Translations under genes and position numbers: made by a program
Shown: positions 37,450-46,458 of the stretch, in pieces
Layout: each line of letters begins with the position of its first letter
Numbering within the stretch: the stretch's first letter is position 1
The notes under the pieces: generated by a model
Databases searched by the model: none
The model's input: only the letters and a program-made list of their open reading frames with translations
What the model was told of the DNA's origin: nothing
Source of the DNA: Spirosoma panaciterrae DSM 21099
GTDB lineage: Bacteria > Bacteroidota > Bacteroidia > Cytophagales > Spirosomataceae
NCBI RefSeq assembly: GCF_000374025.1
Contig: NZ_KB893189.1
Coordinates: 35,716-99,715 of the forward strand
DNA: 64,000 nt
Direction of reading: 5' to 3'

Positions 37450-38022
37450 TCAATAATAATCGTCGTGTTCGTGGCTGCTGTCGAAGGATGAACCGTATTC
37501 ATCAACATCATCGTCGAATTGTGAGCCTGCCCCTTTGAATGTCAATGCTTTACGCAAAATCATAATTTGCCCGGTATGATACAGATCATGATTGATGATA
37601 CCGTGCAGCATGTCGTAATAGGTGTAATCACGACCGGGCACTATATCCTCCAAAAACTCATCATCGTCACGTTTATCGAGTTCGTTGATGAGCTCTTCCT
37701 GACTTAGGCTCAGTTCCATTTCGAGGGCCTCCCACTCGAAATCATCTATTTTATCAGGTAATGCCCCAAAGTTTTTATCAGGGGTTGTAATATCGAACGT
37801 TGCATCACCCTGCATCTTCTTGACACAAAAAATTCGCCAACTGGTCATATGAAAAACGAGTTCGGCGATACTATGTGTGTTTGGAGCGATTCGGCGCCCT
37901 GCCATATCCGGTGTGACTCCCCGTAACACCTCTACAACTGAAGGCCCATGCCATGCCTCTTCTCCTTCATAGGTAGTGTTTAGCAGGTCGATGATGCGAA
38001 TCAGTTCGTCGTTTGGAACCAT
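37450..38022 (-). CDS. DinB-family protein
   Basis: A 190-residue four-helix-bundle protein. The metal-site histidines are seen in ELVFHMTSWR and HGIINHDLYHTGQIMILRKAL. The C-terminal tail is acidic (DDDVDEYGSSFDSSHEHDD). DinB-type proteins include thiol transferases and damage-inducible genes; this one cannot be assigned. Confidence 0.85.
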   Translation of the reverse strand: MVPNDELIRIIDLLNTTYEGEEAWHGPSVVEVLRGVTPDMAGRRIAPNTHSIAELVFHMTSWRIFCVKKMQGDATFDITTPDKNFGALPDKIDDFEWEALEMELSLSQEELINELDKRDDDEFLEDIVPGRDYTYYDMLHGIINHDLYHTGQIMILRKALTFKGAGSQFDDDVDEYGSSFDSSHEHDDYY

Positions 38023-38264
38023 AATTTACTATTCGTTATCAAACCACAAAGGTAAGTCTTTATTTATGTCGTTCCGAAAAAAACCAGTGAAATGGCTGAG
38101 ATTGTCTCGTTTCGATGCTCTGCCGGGTTCATTACCAGCCTAACGTTTCATATGGCATATTTTGTGTATACATTTTTTCAATCCATTGCCAACTGAAAGT
38201 GTGACTAAACTGTAATTGATCAGACTCAAAGATTATAACGCTCTGGCTTATTATACGCTCGTGT

Positions 38265-39755
38265 ATGAACCGTTGGCTTTTTCTCTGGCTGCTGGGAACT
38301 TCGATCTGCTACGGACAGACGATTAAGCCACTCCGTTACCGAACTGAAGTAGGCAGCTATTTTTCGACTTCCGGCCAAACACCTTTCTGGCTTCGAGCCA
38401 ACCAATACGGCATTGTACCCAGTGAACATGCCATCATGACCATCCGGCAAGGGCTGCGGGTCGATTACCACGATTCACCGAAAAGCAAACTCGATAGTCT
38501 TCGTGCAGTCAATCGACGGGTCGACTGGGGGTGGGGAGCCGAAGCGGTCCTAAATGCAGGCTATACGTATAAGTTACTTATACCAGAGGCTTATGTAAAA
38601 CTGAAGTTTGGTCGTAGTATGGAATTATGGGCAGGTCGTCGGCGCGAAATCGTTGGCTTGGTCGATTCCACTCTAAGTTCCGGTTCATATGCCTGGTCAG
38701 GAAATGCTTTACCCCTATTGAAAATCCAGTTTGCCATTCCCGACTACATTCCCCGAAAAGGATTAATAAGCTTTAAGGGATTTTATGCACATGGCTGGTT
38801 TGAGCAGGATCGTTTTATTAACAATACCATGTTGCATCAGAAAGCCTTGTACGCGCGTTTTGGCAGACCCAACTGGCGGTTGAAACTGTATGCAGGCATA
38901 AATCATGAGGTAATGTGGGGGGGAAATACCGAGCGACTGCCGAATGCGTCAATCATCAAAAATAATCAGTTGCCCAACCAATTCAGCGACTACATCAATA
39001 TGGTACTGGCTCTTCCCTTAGGGAACAGAACCGATATTGATACAACCCGAATCAGCAATTTTGATCACGAAAATCGAATTGGTAACCACCTCGGTACGGT
39101 AGATCTTGGGTTCGAATACATAGGTAATTCGTTTTCCCTCTTTGCCTATCGCCAAAATATCTATGAAGACGGCTCGCTCTTTTATTTAACTAATATTCAG
39201 GATGGCCTGAATGGTCTGCGAATCCGAAATAGACGTCCCCATAATCCAAATGGGTTTCAGATACAGGATATTCTGTTCGAATATCTGTATACACAAAGTC
39301 AGGGCGGTGCTTTATTTCTGGAGAATGCCGCCCAGCGAGGCCGTGATAATTACTTCAACCACTCACAATATCAGGATGGTTGGTCACGATATGGCTTAAC
39401 CATGGGTACTCCATTTATTACACCCACTCCCGATAGTCGTAGCGATTTGCCGCGCTATGGTTTTACAAACAACAATCGGGTTGCGGTTATGCATGTTGGC
39501 CTATCGGGCCAGGTGCTTGATTTCTTTAAATTTCAGCTTAAAGCCTCTTATAGCGAAAATCTGGGCACGTATGAAGTCCCATTTCCAGCGCCAGTCAGGC
39601 AATTTTCGTCTGTACTATCGGTATCGTCTCCACTTTATATTCTCAATGGGGTTACTGCGAATGCTGCGGTCGCTACCGATATTGGTGATTTATATGACAA
39701 CAGTGTCGGATTTTATGTAGGCATTCGAAAAGAAGGGCAGAGCAAACACAAATAA
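38265..39755 (+). CDS. Capsule assembly Wzi-family outer-membrane protein
   Basis: A 496-residue exported protein with signal MNRWLFLWLLGTSICYG. FSTSGQTPFWLRANQYGIVPSE near the start and WGWGAEAVLNAGYTYKLLIPEAYVKLKFGRSMELWAGRR are typical of Bacteroidota Wzi-like barrels. Wzi in E. coli anchors group 1 capsule; no capsule genes are nearby. It is convergent with the CAP-domain gene. Confidence 0.85.
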   Translation: MNRWLFLWLLGTSICYGQTIKPLRYRTEVGSYFSTSGQTPFWLRANQYGIVPSEHAIMTIRQGLRVDYHDSPKSKLDSLRAVNRRVDWGWGAEAVLNAGYTYKLLIPEAYVKLKFGRSMELWAGRRREIVGLVDSTLSSGSYAWSGNALPLLKIQFAIPDYIPRKGLISFKGFYAHGWFEQDRFINNTMLHQKALYARFGRPNWRLKLYAGINHEVMWGGNTERLPNASIIKNNQLPNQFSDYINMVLALPLGNRTDIDTTRISNFDHENRIGNHLGTVDLGFEYIGNSFSLFAYRQNIYEDGSLFYLTNIQDGLNGLRIRNRRPHNPNGFQIQDILFEYLYTQSQGGALFLENAAQRGRDNYFNHSQYQDGWSRYGLTMGTPFITPTPDSRSDLPRYGFTNNNRVAVMHVGLSGQVLDFFKFQLKASYSENLGTYEVPFPAPVRQFSSVLSVSSPLYILNGVTANAAVATDIGDLYDNSVGFYVGIRKEGQSKHK

Positions 39756-39790
39756 GTGGGCCAGACACCTCAAGATAGTCCCTGGCCCAC
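39756..39790. terminator. Hairpin between convergent Wzi and CAP genes
   Basis: GTGGGCCAG (39756-39764) pairs with CTGGCCCAC (39782-39790) around a 17-base loop. It starts next to the Wzi stop codon and ends 8 bases before the CAP stop. Confidence 0.75.
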
Positions 39791-39797
39791 TACACCA

Positions 39798-40391
39798 TTA
39801 TTTTCGTCCAAAATCGTTCACCCAGTAGTGTTTATAGGTACTACTTGTATTGTAGGCATAGCCAACACCAAGGTTTTGAAAATACGGGTTCATTATATTC
39901 TGACAATGCCCCGGTGAACTTAACCAAGCATCGACCACCGACCGGGCGGTTGGATAACCTGCCGCAATATTTTCACCTGCTGAAGTCCATTGATAACCTT
40001 CTCGGGTCATGCGATCCCAGGGCTGAGACCCATCACGACCAGTATGGCTAAAATAATTATAGGTGGCCATATCGACTGCATACTTATCAGCAGCCCCATT
40101 TAACCGTGAGTTCAGCGTAAGAGCAGGAACGGGTGGATAAACCGTAGTCCCACAAAGACAGGTCTGCGAACGTGCCTGATTGACATACGTCAACACTTCC
40201 TGTTGTAAAGCCATGGTTGCATCCCGGGCTCCCGAATGGTCTGGCAATTCTGCCTCTGGTCCACCAACTCCTCCTTCTTTATGTACTGACGACATAACAG
40301 GTGCGGGCGTTCCCGTCTTTTCCTGGTCCGTTTGACAGGCATTTAGCGCCCAGATTGAAGCCAAAATGCCAAAAACATAAACATATTTCAT
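39798..40391 (-). CDS. CAP-domain (SCP-like) lipoprotein
   Basis: A 197-residue lipoprotein (lipobox LNAC, Cys19) with the CAP fold: LNSRLNGAADKYAVDMATYNYFSHTGRDGSQPWDRM, AGENIAAGY, VVDAWLSSPGHCQNIMNPYFQNLGVGYAY and YWVNDFG. The conserved His (FSHTG), Glu (GEN) and His (PGHC) are present. Function of bacterial CAP proteins is mostly unknown; it is on the cell surface or in the periplasm. Confidence 0.92.
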   Translation of the reverse strand: MKYVYVFGILASIWALNACQTDQEKTGTPAPVMSSVHKEGGVGGPEAELPDHSGARDATMALQQEVLTYVNQARSQTCLCGTTVYPPVPALTLNSRLNGAADKYAVDMATYNYFSHTGRDGSQPWDRMTREGYQWTSAGENIAAGYPTARSVVDAWLSSPGHCQNIMNPYFQNLGVGYAYNTSSTYKHYWVNDFGRK

Positions 40392-41108
40392 CTTAACAAC
40401 AATTTAAGGTTAGTTAATAAAACCAATTAAAGAACTTAAACTATCTATTACTAAACTAAAACCGCATAATTATACAATTTGTTTTTCTTAATGCAATATT
40501 TGGTAACAATAAAAATTGCTATATATCCTAGAAAAAGTCTAGTTTACTAACTATAGATATTATAGTGGATTACTATAAAATGGAGTAAAAGGGAGGATTT
40601 GGCCTGTTTTCCTTAAGTTAGCAGCCTTGTTGGGAGTACGATGACTTAAAATCGTTGGGGCGATCGGTTAACTAATTGAGGGCATTCACTCACGTTTTCA
40701 CATCGTAGTCAGCAAAACGACTTAGGGCTACCTCCCCTAACTCTGGCTAAAACCTCATAACCCTATGATAATAAATCAGTTATCCTCAATAACTTTGACA
40801 ATACTGAAACCTCACCTGGGGGATATATTACTGTCTGTTCTCCTGGTAAAGAGGCATTAATTCAGGAGAAAGCTGTGGTAAAAGGAATGTATGGAATATC
40901 CATCCTAGCGCAGTCTGTAGATAACGACATGCATAAACTGACTTCGTAGCCGAGCCATGAAATCCAGCAATTGCCTATAAATCAATTATTTGCTTTCAGC
41001 CAGATTGAAACAGAAAAAACTCGTGGCTGGCTATGATCCAATCCGAAAGAGCCATCGAAACGATAGTCAATTGGATCAACGATGAGCTGACGGGCCGGAA
41101 TCAACAGG
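40392..41108. other. 717-base region with no complete gene
   Basis: The first 170 bases are very AT-rich and hold the promoter region of the CAP gene. A 62-codon open stretch on the plus strand (40761-40949) has no start codon and looks like a gene remnant (VILNNFDNTETSPGGYITV...). On the minus strand, 40982-41206 is open but overlaps the kinase end. The 13-mer TTTGGTAACAATA (40499-40511) recurs at 44016-44028. Confidence 0.5.
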
Positions 41109-43001
41109 TTAATTGTATACCGATTCGGATTGTACTGAACGGGGTATATCGACAGATCGTGGGAACAGGATTGTAAACGTGGTGCCGATTCCTTCTTGAC
41201 TATCAACCCTCAGGCTTCCCCGATTCGCTTCGAGCAGCTCACTTACAATCATCAATCCAAGTCCAGCCCCCTTCTCACCGGTTGTACCGGGACGGCTACC
41301 AGACGAACCCGCTCGTAACAACTGGTCAAGTAAAGCCTGAGGGATACCGATACCTGTATCCGAGATATAGATGATGTACTTCGTAGGCTCATACGAACAG
41401 CGCACCTCGATTCGCCCTCCGGTATGTGTAAATTTTACCGCGTTTTGCAGCAGATTTCGGAAGATAACCCCTAACTGATTCGCATCAGCCAGTAAAGGCA
41501 GGTCTGTTGGCAAAAAGTTGTTTAAATAAATCCCTTTCGTTTCCGCCATAGGCCGTAATAAGGCAATTTGTTCATCAATGACCAGAAACAGGTTGATTGG
41601 TTTTAATCGAGCATGAATGCCTCCCATCTGCGACATTGCCCAGTTCAGCAGATTCTCCAGCACTGTTAATAAATTACCTACTTGTTTGTTCAGAATTTGG
41701 GTAGCTTCTGCAAATTCATGCTGACTTAATTCGCCCCAGCTTGTGAGTCCCAACAGATTTTTAAGACTCGCCACTGGCGAATGTAAATCGTGCGACAAAA
41801 TGGCGAATAGCCTGTCTTTCGTATGATTAAGCTGCTTCAAATCAGCACTTTGTCGCTCGATTCGACGTTTGGCCCGATGCAAAACAACAACAAAACTCAC
41901 CAGCATCGTTGCTACCAATAAAACACCCGTTAAATAGACCTGATTCTGCTGTTCGTGCGCTTTGAGCTGGGCAATCTGCACCTCCTTCTTCTGAAGGTCC
42001 AAAGCAGCCCGCAACTGGGTCATTTTTAGTCGGCTATCAATCGTCTGCTCTTTGTTGCTTTTCCATACACGCAAGTCAGCCAGTTCATTGGCTATCTGAT
42101 AGGCTTTCTTATAGTTTTTCTGCTCTTCATAAAGCTGTCGTAAAGTACGCGTCATAATAAACAGATGAAATGAATCAGGCCGGGCTCTTGTCTTTTCCTC
42201 CAGGACCATAGCCTGCAGTAGTCGCTCGGCCTTGGAATAGTTTTTTAAACCCAGTTCAAGCCGGGCCAGATCATTTTCATAGACAAAATCACTTTGGTCG
42301 TGTGGCAGTTGATTCTTTACCAATGACAATTTTTGGTATAGCGCTACCGACTCGGCTTTTTTGCCTGTGGCTGCCAGCGACTCTGCATAATCCAGCGCAT
42401 ACGAAAACCAATGGCCCGTTCCAGCCCGACTGGCCAACATCGCCTTTTTGATGGTTTCGCTGGCCTGCTCCTGCTGATCATTATAGGTATAAATGTTGGA
42501 CTCCATGGCGTATACGTCCGAAAGCACAAGCCAGTTGTTTGCCTGTTTAGCATAAACCTCGGCTTTCGCCAGCAAATCCTTCCAGTTACCCGTGCGCTGG
42601 TGATACGCCACCATAGCCAGATACGAATAGCAGCGAGCTAAATTCAAAAAATCATTGTGCTTACGGGCAATGGCTATCCCCTGATAAAAAAGTGTTATGG
42701 CTTTAGTATCATTCCGTTCATAGTACATCTGGACAAACCCAAGCTTCCAATAGGCCTGCGCAAGCAGGAAGGAATTGTTTGCCTTTTTGCTACTAAGTAC
42801 AGAACGATTAAGAAAGTATACGCTGGAATCGACCGCTATGTCAGGAAATTGTCCACCCAGTTCGAAATAGATTCGACTACGAGCCGTATCCGTCGTTGCC
42901 AATGCAAGCTGGCTTTTCAGCAATGGAATTTTACTCTGTCCATATACAGAACCAGCAATCAACCCAATTAGCAGGGAGAGAAATCTATAGAAGTAATCCA
43001 T
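41109..43001 (-). CDS. TPR-containing membrane sensor histidine kinase
   Basis: A 630-residue sensor. A signal sequence (FLSLLIGLIAGSVYG) leads a periplasmic tetratricopeptide region (about 20-340), one transmembrane helix follows (LTGVLLVATMLVSFVVVL), then a coiled part and the kinase core: H box ILSHDLHSPVASLKNL, N box NLLQNAVKFT, G1 DTGIGIP and G2 GEKGAGLGLMIVSELL. The partner is the LytTR regulator gene just upstream, 78 bases away. The signal is unknown. Confidence 0.93.
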   Translation of the reverse strand: MDYFYRFLSLLIGLIAGSVYGQSKIPLLKSQLALATTDTARSRIYFELGGQFPDIAVDSSVYFLNRSVLSSKKANNSFLLAQAYWKLGFVQMYYERNDTKAITLFYQGIAIARKHNDFLNLARCYSYLAMVAYHQRTGNWKDLLAKAEVYAKQANNWLVLSDVYAMESNIYTYNDQQEQASETIKKAMLASRAGTGHWFSYALDYAESLAATGKKAESVALYQKLSLVKNQLPHDQSDFVYENDLARLELGLKNYSKAERLLQAMVLEEKTRARPDSFHLFIMTRTLRQLYEEQKNYKKAYQIANELADLRVWKSNKEQTIDSRLKMTQLRAALDLQKKEVQIAQLKAHEQQNQVYLTGVLLVATMLVSFVVVLHRAKRRIERQSADLKQLNHTKDRLFAILSHDLHSPVASLKNLLGLTSWGELSQHEFAEATQILNKQVGNLLTVLENLLNWAMSQMGGIHARLKPINLFLVIDEQIALLRPMAETKGIYLNNFLPTDLPLLADANQLGVIFRNLLQNAVKFTHTGGRIEVRCSYEPTKYIIYISDTGIGIPQALLDQLLRAGSSGSRPGTTGEKGAGLGLMIVSELLEANRGSLRVDSQEGIGTTFTILFPRSVDIPRSVQSESVYN

Positions 43002-43079
43002 AGCCAGTTCAGATTAGGCAATCAGACCCTTGATAACTTGCGTAATAAATTCTCAGGATCAACGCTTTAATCAATAGCT

Positions 43080-43793
43080 CTACGCACGACTTATCAAACG
43101 TCCCTCAATATGTTTTCGGGTAAGCTGTGCCCTGTATTGATCGCCAATAGGAATGACCTGTCCATCCCGTAAGGTTAGTTCATTTTTCCCTATCGACGCT
43201 ATTGCCCCCCGATGAACGAGGTATGAGCGATGCACTCGTAAAAAGACATCCCCTTTTAGCTGCTCTTCCATTTTTGTGATCGATAGAATTGGGAAAAACG
43301 ATTGAGCAGGTGTAACTATTTGCAGAAAATTCTCCTGAGCTTTCATGTACAATACATCATCATATGCAATCTGAATATAATTCAGAGCCTCTCGTACAAA
43401 GAAGTAAGGAGCTATAGTCGATGTTTCGGGAGCCACCAGCAACCGCTGTCGTACCTTTTCAATGCTTTGTAAAAATCGATCCAGTTCCAACGGCTTTAGC
43501 AGAAAATCGACTGGCGATACTTCATAACAGTCTAAGGCATAATGGCGGTACGACGTTACAAAAATTACCAGAGGGGGGCGTGGTAAACTACGGATTAATG
43601 ATAAACCAGACATATCAGGCAATTCTATATCACAGATTAGTACATCCACTTCAACCTGAGCTAGTTTGGCATAGGCCTCTATCGCAGAACTACATACGCC
43701 TACTAGTTCCAACAATGGATTCATCTGAACAAATTTGGTAATCACCTTTTTCCAGATGGCATCATCATCGACCACTAGTGTATTTATTTTCAT
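43080..43793 (-). CDS. LytTR-family response regulator
   Basis: A 237-residue regulator. The receiver has DDD near the start, the phospho-acceptor in VDVLICDIELPDMSGLSLI and the KPLELDRFLQSI end. The LytTR DNA-binding domain follows (DVLYMKAQENFLQIVTP..FFPILSITKMEEQLKGDVFLRVHRSYLVH). It lies just ahead of the histidine kinase gene. Confidence 0.95.
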   Translation of the reverse strand: MKINTLVVDDDAIWKKVITKFVQMNPLLELVGVCSSAIEAYAKLAQVEVDVLICDIELPDMSGLSLIRSLPRPPLVIFVTSYRHYALDCYEVSPVDFLLKPLELDRFLQSIEKVRQRLLVAPETSTIAPYFFVREALNYIQIAYDDVLYMKAQENFLQIVTPAQSFFPILSITKMEEQLKGDVFLRVHRSYLVHRGAIASIGKNELTLRDGQVIPIGDQYRAQLTRKHIEGRLISRA

Positions 43794-44389
43794 AAAGCGT
43801 TACGATAGTTTATCATTTTTTTAAAACTGCCTCCCTAAGAATAGTTTACAAAATAACTATTTACTCGCATTCCTCACCACAAATCAGTCACTTGAACCTG
43901 GAAGTTGTGAAGTAATGCTGTTTTCGTGGACATTTTATGGGTATTCATCAACAAATAAACCCATTTAATAGACTTTTCACATTTCGTTTTTGGGCGGAAA
44001 CGTTACTGACTTATTTTTGGTAACAATACATATACCTACCTAAAGGTATAAATTAACGTTACTGAAATAAAACGAATCTTTTCAGGCTAAATTCAATAAC
44101 CCAATACTGTTTCCTGTTTAGATTTTTCATAACGTTATAACCTATGTTCCGCTCGTTCTGGCAAGCTATTTCGGGAAATGAATCTGTCGGCTTGTACTGA
44201 CCAATTGGTATGTGTACTGACCTGACGGCCAAGTCCTCTGTGTCATTTACGGATTGGTCCAATCAGGAGACATTGTATTACCCTGCAGCAAATCCTGTTG
44301 AAACCCTCCGACTATCCCCGGTTTTATTCAGGTGGTGAGTGCCGTTCAACGCATTGGCAGGCTTTTTTGCATTACTAAACAACCCATAT
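43794..44389. other. 596-base divergent regulatory region
   Basis: Lies between the LytTR gene (-) and the sigma-factor gene (+). It holds a direct repeat AACGTTACTGA at 43999-44009 and 44055-44065, a small dyad ATACCT...AGGTAT at 44032-44049, and a possible promoter. No gene is supported; the 67-codon minus frame at 44059-44262 has no recognisable features. Confidence 0.55.
43989..44019 (+). promoter_or_regulatory. Possible Bacteroidota-type promoter for the sigma-factor gene
   Basis: TTTG (43989-43992), a 19-base spacer and TATTTTTG (44012-44019) match the TTTG-N19-TANNTTTG consensus. It lies about 370 bases before the sigma-factor start, so the leader would be long. Such matches can occur by chance in AT-rich DNA. 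Confidence 0.3.
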
Positions 44390-44956
44390 ATGAAACGCTT
44401 ATCCGACCAAACACTCGTCATGCAGTATGTACAGACCAAAGATAATCGATGTCTGGCTCACCTTTATTCCCGACATAGAGCGTGGGTATATCGAACCTGT
44501 TTGTCCTATTGCAAAGATCCCGATCAAGCAAATGATTTGACCCAGGAAATTTTCATTCGGCTGATGTACAAACTGAATAGTTTTAGTGGCAAATCATCAT
44601 TTACTACCTGGCTCTGGGCTGTCACAACTAATTATTGTGCCCTTCAAATTCGCAGAGAGCAACGTAACCGAATTTTGCAGCAACACTATGCACAGGACTA
44701 TGCTACCCAGGTTACCATCAACCAGGATTCGTCTTTCGCTGCCTCCACGCTGATGGAACAGGTTATGTCAATCTTACCCGACCACCAGCGCGAATTATTA
44801 TGCACCAAATACTGCGACGGGGTGTCGGTCGACTCGATTGCTATCGATCAACGCTCTACAGTAGGTTCGGTAAAGATGCGCCTGCAACGTGCCAGAGACC
44901 GGGCCCGTCAACTCTATAAACAGGCTCAGGATCGATACTATTCAGACCAGATGTAA
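44390..44956 (+). CDS. ECF-type RNA polymerase sigma factor
   Basis: A 188-residue sigma-70 family factor. Region 2: LIMQ-like start LVMQYVQTKDNRCLAHLY, SYCKDPDQANDLTQEIFIRLM and FTTWLWAVTTNYC; region 4: LPDHQRELLCTKYCDGVSVDSIAIDQRSTVGSVKMRLQRARDRAR. The ATG at 44390 is preferred over one at 44339. No anti-sigma gene with a membrane segment follows; the next gene is a 71-residue protein. Confidence 0.92.
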   Translation: MKRLSDQTLVMQYVQTKDNRCLAHLYSRHRAWVYRTCLSYCKDPDQANDLTQEIFIRLMYKLNSFSGKSSFTTWLWAVTTNYCALQIRREQRNRILQQHYAQDYATQVTINQDSSFAASTLMEQVMSILPDHQRELLCTKYCDGVSVDSIAIDQRSTVGSVKMRLQRARDRARQLYKQAQDRYYSDQM

Positions 44957-45011
44957 ACCCTACTATCTCAACGAATTACGCTCTTTGCTTCTCCTCTTTA
45001 TATCCCATAAC

Positions 45012-45227
45012 ATGAAAGACCAAATTCAAAATCTACTCACAGATCACACCATCAAACAGATACAGGTATATCGCTATCATGACTCAAAGCTTCATGACCA
45101 AAGTGGACAATGGGTTCTGGGTCATGAGTACATTCAGGTTGGTGACTCCCCCTATAATTTAAATCGGCTCATGACCTTCCGGGTTACAGACGAGGTATTA
45201 CGGCTCTATTTTGCCAACGGGCAGTAA
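45012..45227 (+). CDS. Small protein of unknown function after sigma factor
   Basis: A 71-residue soluble protein from ATG 45012 (MKDQIQNLLTDHTIKQIQVYRYHDSKLHDQ). It lies 55 bases after the sigma-factor gene in the same direction and is probably co-transcribed. No family is recognised. Confidence 0.55.
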   Translation: MKDQIQNLLTDHTIKQIQVYRYHDSKLHDQSGQWVLGHEYIQVGDSPYNLNRLMTFRVTDEVLRLYFANGQ

Positions 45228-45238
45228 TTATATGGAAC

Positions 45239-45301
45239 GTACGCTATACAGATTTTGTCGTCTGGTCGTTCAGAATCGTCATTGTAAACTGTATAGCGTA
45301 C
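45239..45301. repeat. 63-bp inverted-repeat element
   Basis: Perfect 13-bp ends GTACGCTATACAG (45239-45251) and CTGTATAGCGTAC (45289-45301) enclose 37 bases. It lies between two convergent genes. It could be a terminator without a T-run or a tiny mobile remnant; no target duplication is seen. Confidence 0.6.
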
Positions 45302-45313
45302 ACAAGGATATAC

Positions 45314-46018
45314 CTACGAATTCCGTTTCCGTTCGGCATTACCTTTTTCGGGTTGCGGTCGGAAAACATAAATATCGAGCAGAGCGTAGGGGCGGGCCAG
45401 GTATTCCCGAATCAGAGTGCGGAGCGAATAACCATCTGGCACATCCTGGGCAGCAAAGGCAATGGCCTCCATTCCCTCATGATTACCGATGTAAAGTGCC
45501 CGGGCATTGTGGAAGTTTTGCGAGATGATCGTGATTTTTTGCTGCTTAAAAAAATCCTTACAGCGTACGACCGAATCGAAGGTACGGTAGCCAGCATAAT
45601 CGGGAAGCATGGCGGAAGGAGGAACTCCCAGACGAACCAACGCCCGTTTCATGTCAGCCGGTTCGTTATAGTATTCCGAATCGTTGTTACCACTCAGTAT
45701 CAGGTATTTCACTTTGCCTTCCTTCCAAAGCCGGGCGGTTGCCTCCATCCGATAGCGAAAGAACAGATTTTCCTTGCCTGACCGAACAAATTTACTGGTC
45801 CCCAGTACAAGTCCATAATCGTTGGCGGGTAGTTCATGTATGTTAAAATACACCTGATTACGGGTATTATACACGACCCACCAGTTACAGACCAAAACGA
45901 TCATTGCCCCTAAAAAAGCACCAGCAATAGCCCCTTTTACGACCCGCTTTACTACACGGACGCCCACCGCTTCATGCGGAAACTCATCGCTGTAGTTTGT
46001 AGCCAAGGTCGTATTCAT
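45314..46018 (-). CDS. SanA/YdcF-family (DUF218) membrane protein
   Basis: A 234-residue protein with one N-terminal transmembrane helix (GAIAGAFLGAMIVLVCNWWVVY) and a DUF218 domain: DYGLVLGTSKFV, RMEATARLWKEGKVKYLILSGNND, MKRALVRLGVPPSAMLPDYAGYRTFDSVVRCKDFF and IISQNFHNARALYI. SanA in E. coli supports envelope barrier at high temperature. Its ATG directly follows the stop of the VOC gene (TAAATG). Confidence 0.92.
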   Translation of the reverse strand: MNTTLATNYSDEFPHEAVGVRVVKRVVKGAIAGAFLGAMIVLVCNWWVVYNTRNQVYFNIHELPANDYGLVLGTSKFVRSGKENLFFRYRMEATARLWKEGKVKYLILSGNNDSEYYNEPADMKRALVRLGVPPSAMLPDYAGYRTFDSVVRCKDFFKQQKITIISQNFHNARALYIGNHEGMEAIAFAAQDVPDGYSLRTLIREYLARPYALLDIYVFRPQPEKGNAERKRNS

Positions 46019-46396
46019 TTAGGGTAATTTAAAATGTGGGTTTTCAATCAATCCAACCACATTACCAAACGGATCGCAGACGGCCGCTACCTTAATGCCT
46101 CCTCCCACATCCTGAATTTCAGCTTGCAAGGTTGCTCCCAGTTCAACCCATTGCCTTACGCTCTCTTCAATAGCCAAAACGCCCCAGTAGGCCAGTGTAC
46201 TGCCTGCGGCTGGCTGCAGATTTGGATCAAGGCCGAGTTCGTATCCGCCCACATTAAATCCAACATAAAAAGGTTCATCGAAGTAGGGAGTTATCCCCAA
46301 AACGTTCGTATACCACTTTTTGGTCTCTGCTAGATTCGGTGCGGCATAAATGACCGTCCGCAATCCTAATACATTGGCTCCTTCCATATTAGGCAT
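46019..46396 (-). CDS. VOC-family (glyoxalase-like) protein
   Basis: A 125-residue protein with the paired beta-alpha-beta-beta-beta fold: LGLRTVIYAAPNLAETKKWYTNVLGITPYFDEPFYVGF and DVGGGIKVAAVCDPFGNVVGLIENP. Start could also be the ATG 9 bases downstream (46387). Substrate unknown. It is directly coupled to the SanA-like gene. Confidence 0.9.
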   Translation of the reverse strand: MPNMEGANVLGLRTVIYAAPNLAETKKWYTNVLGITPYFDEPFYVGFNVGGYELGLDPNLQPAAGSTLAYWGVLAIEESVRQWVELGATLQAEIQDVGGGIKVAAVCDPFGNVVGLIENPHFKLP

Positions 46397-46458
46397 TCTA
46401 TTTACGGGTTACTGGTTCAAACCGTTGGTGAGTTACGAATCGAAACTTTGCCAGTTTT

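Noticed and set aside
40982..41206. 74-codon minus frame at the histidine kinase end
   Set aside because: Overlaps the kinase in another phase; the kinase end is normal without it.
44059..44262. 67-codon minus frame in the sigma-factor upstream region
   Set aside because: No domain or signal, lies in an AT-rich regulatory gap, no ribosome site.
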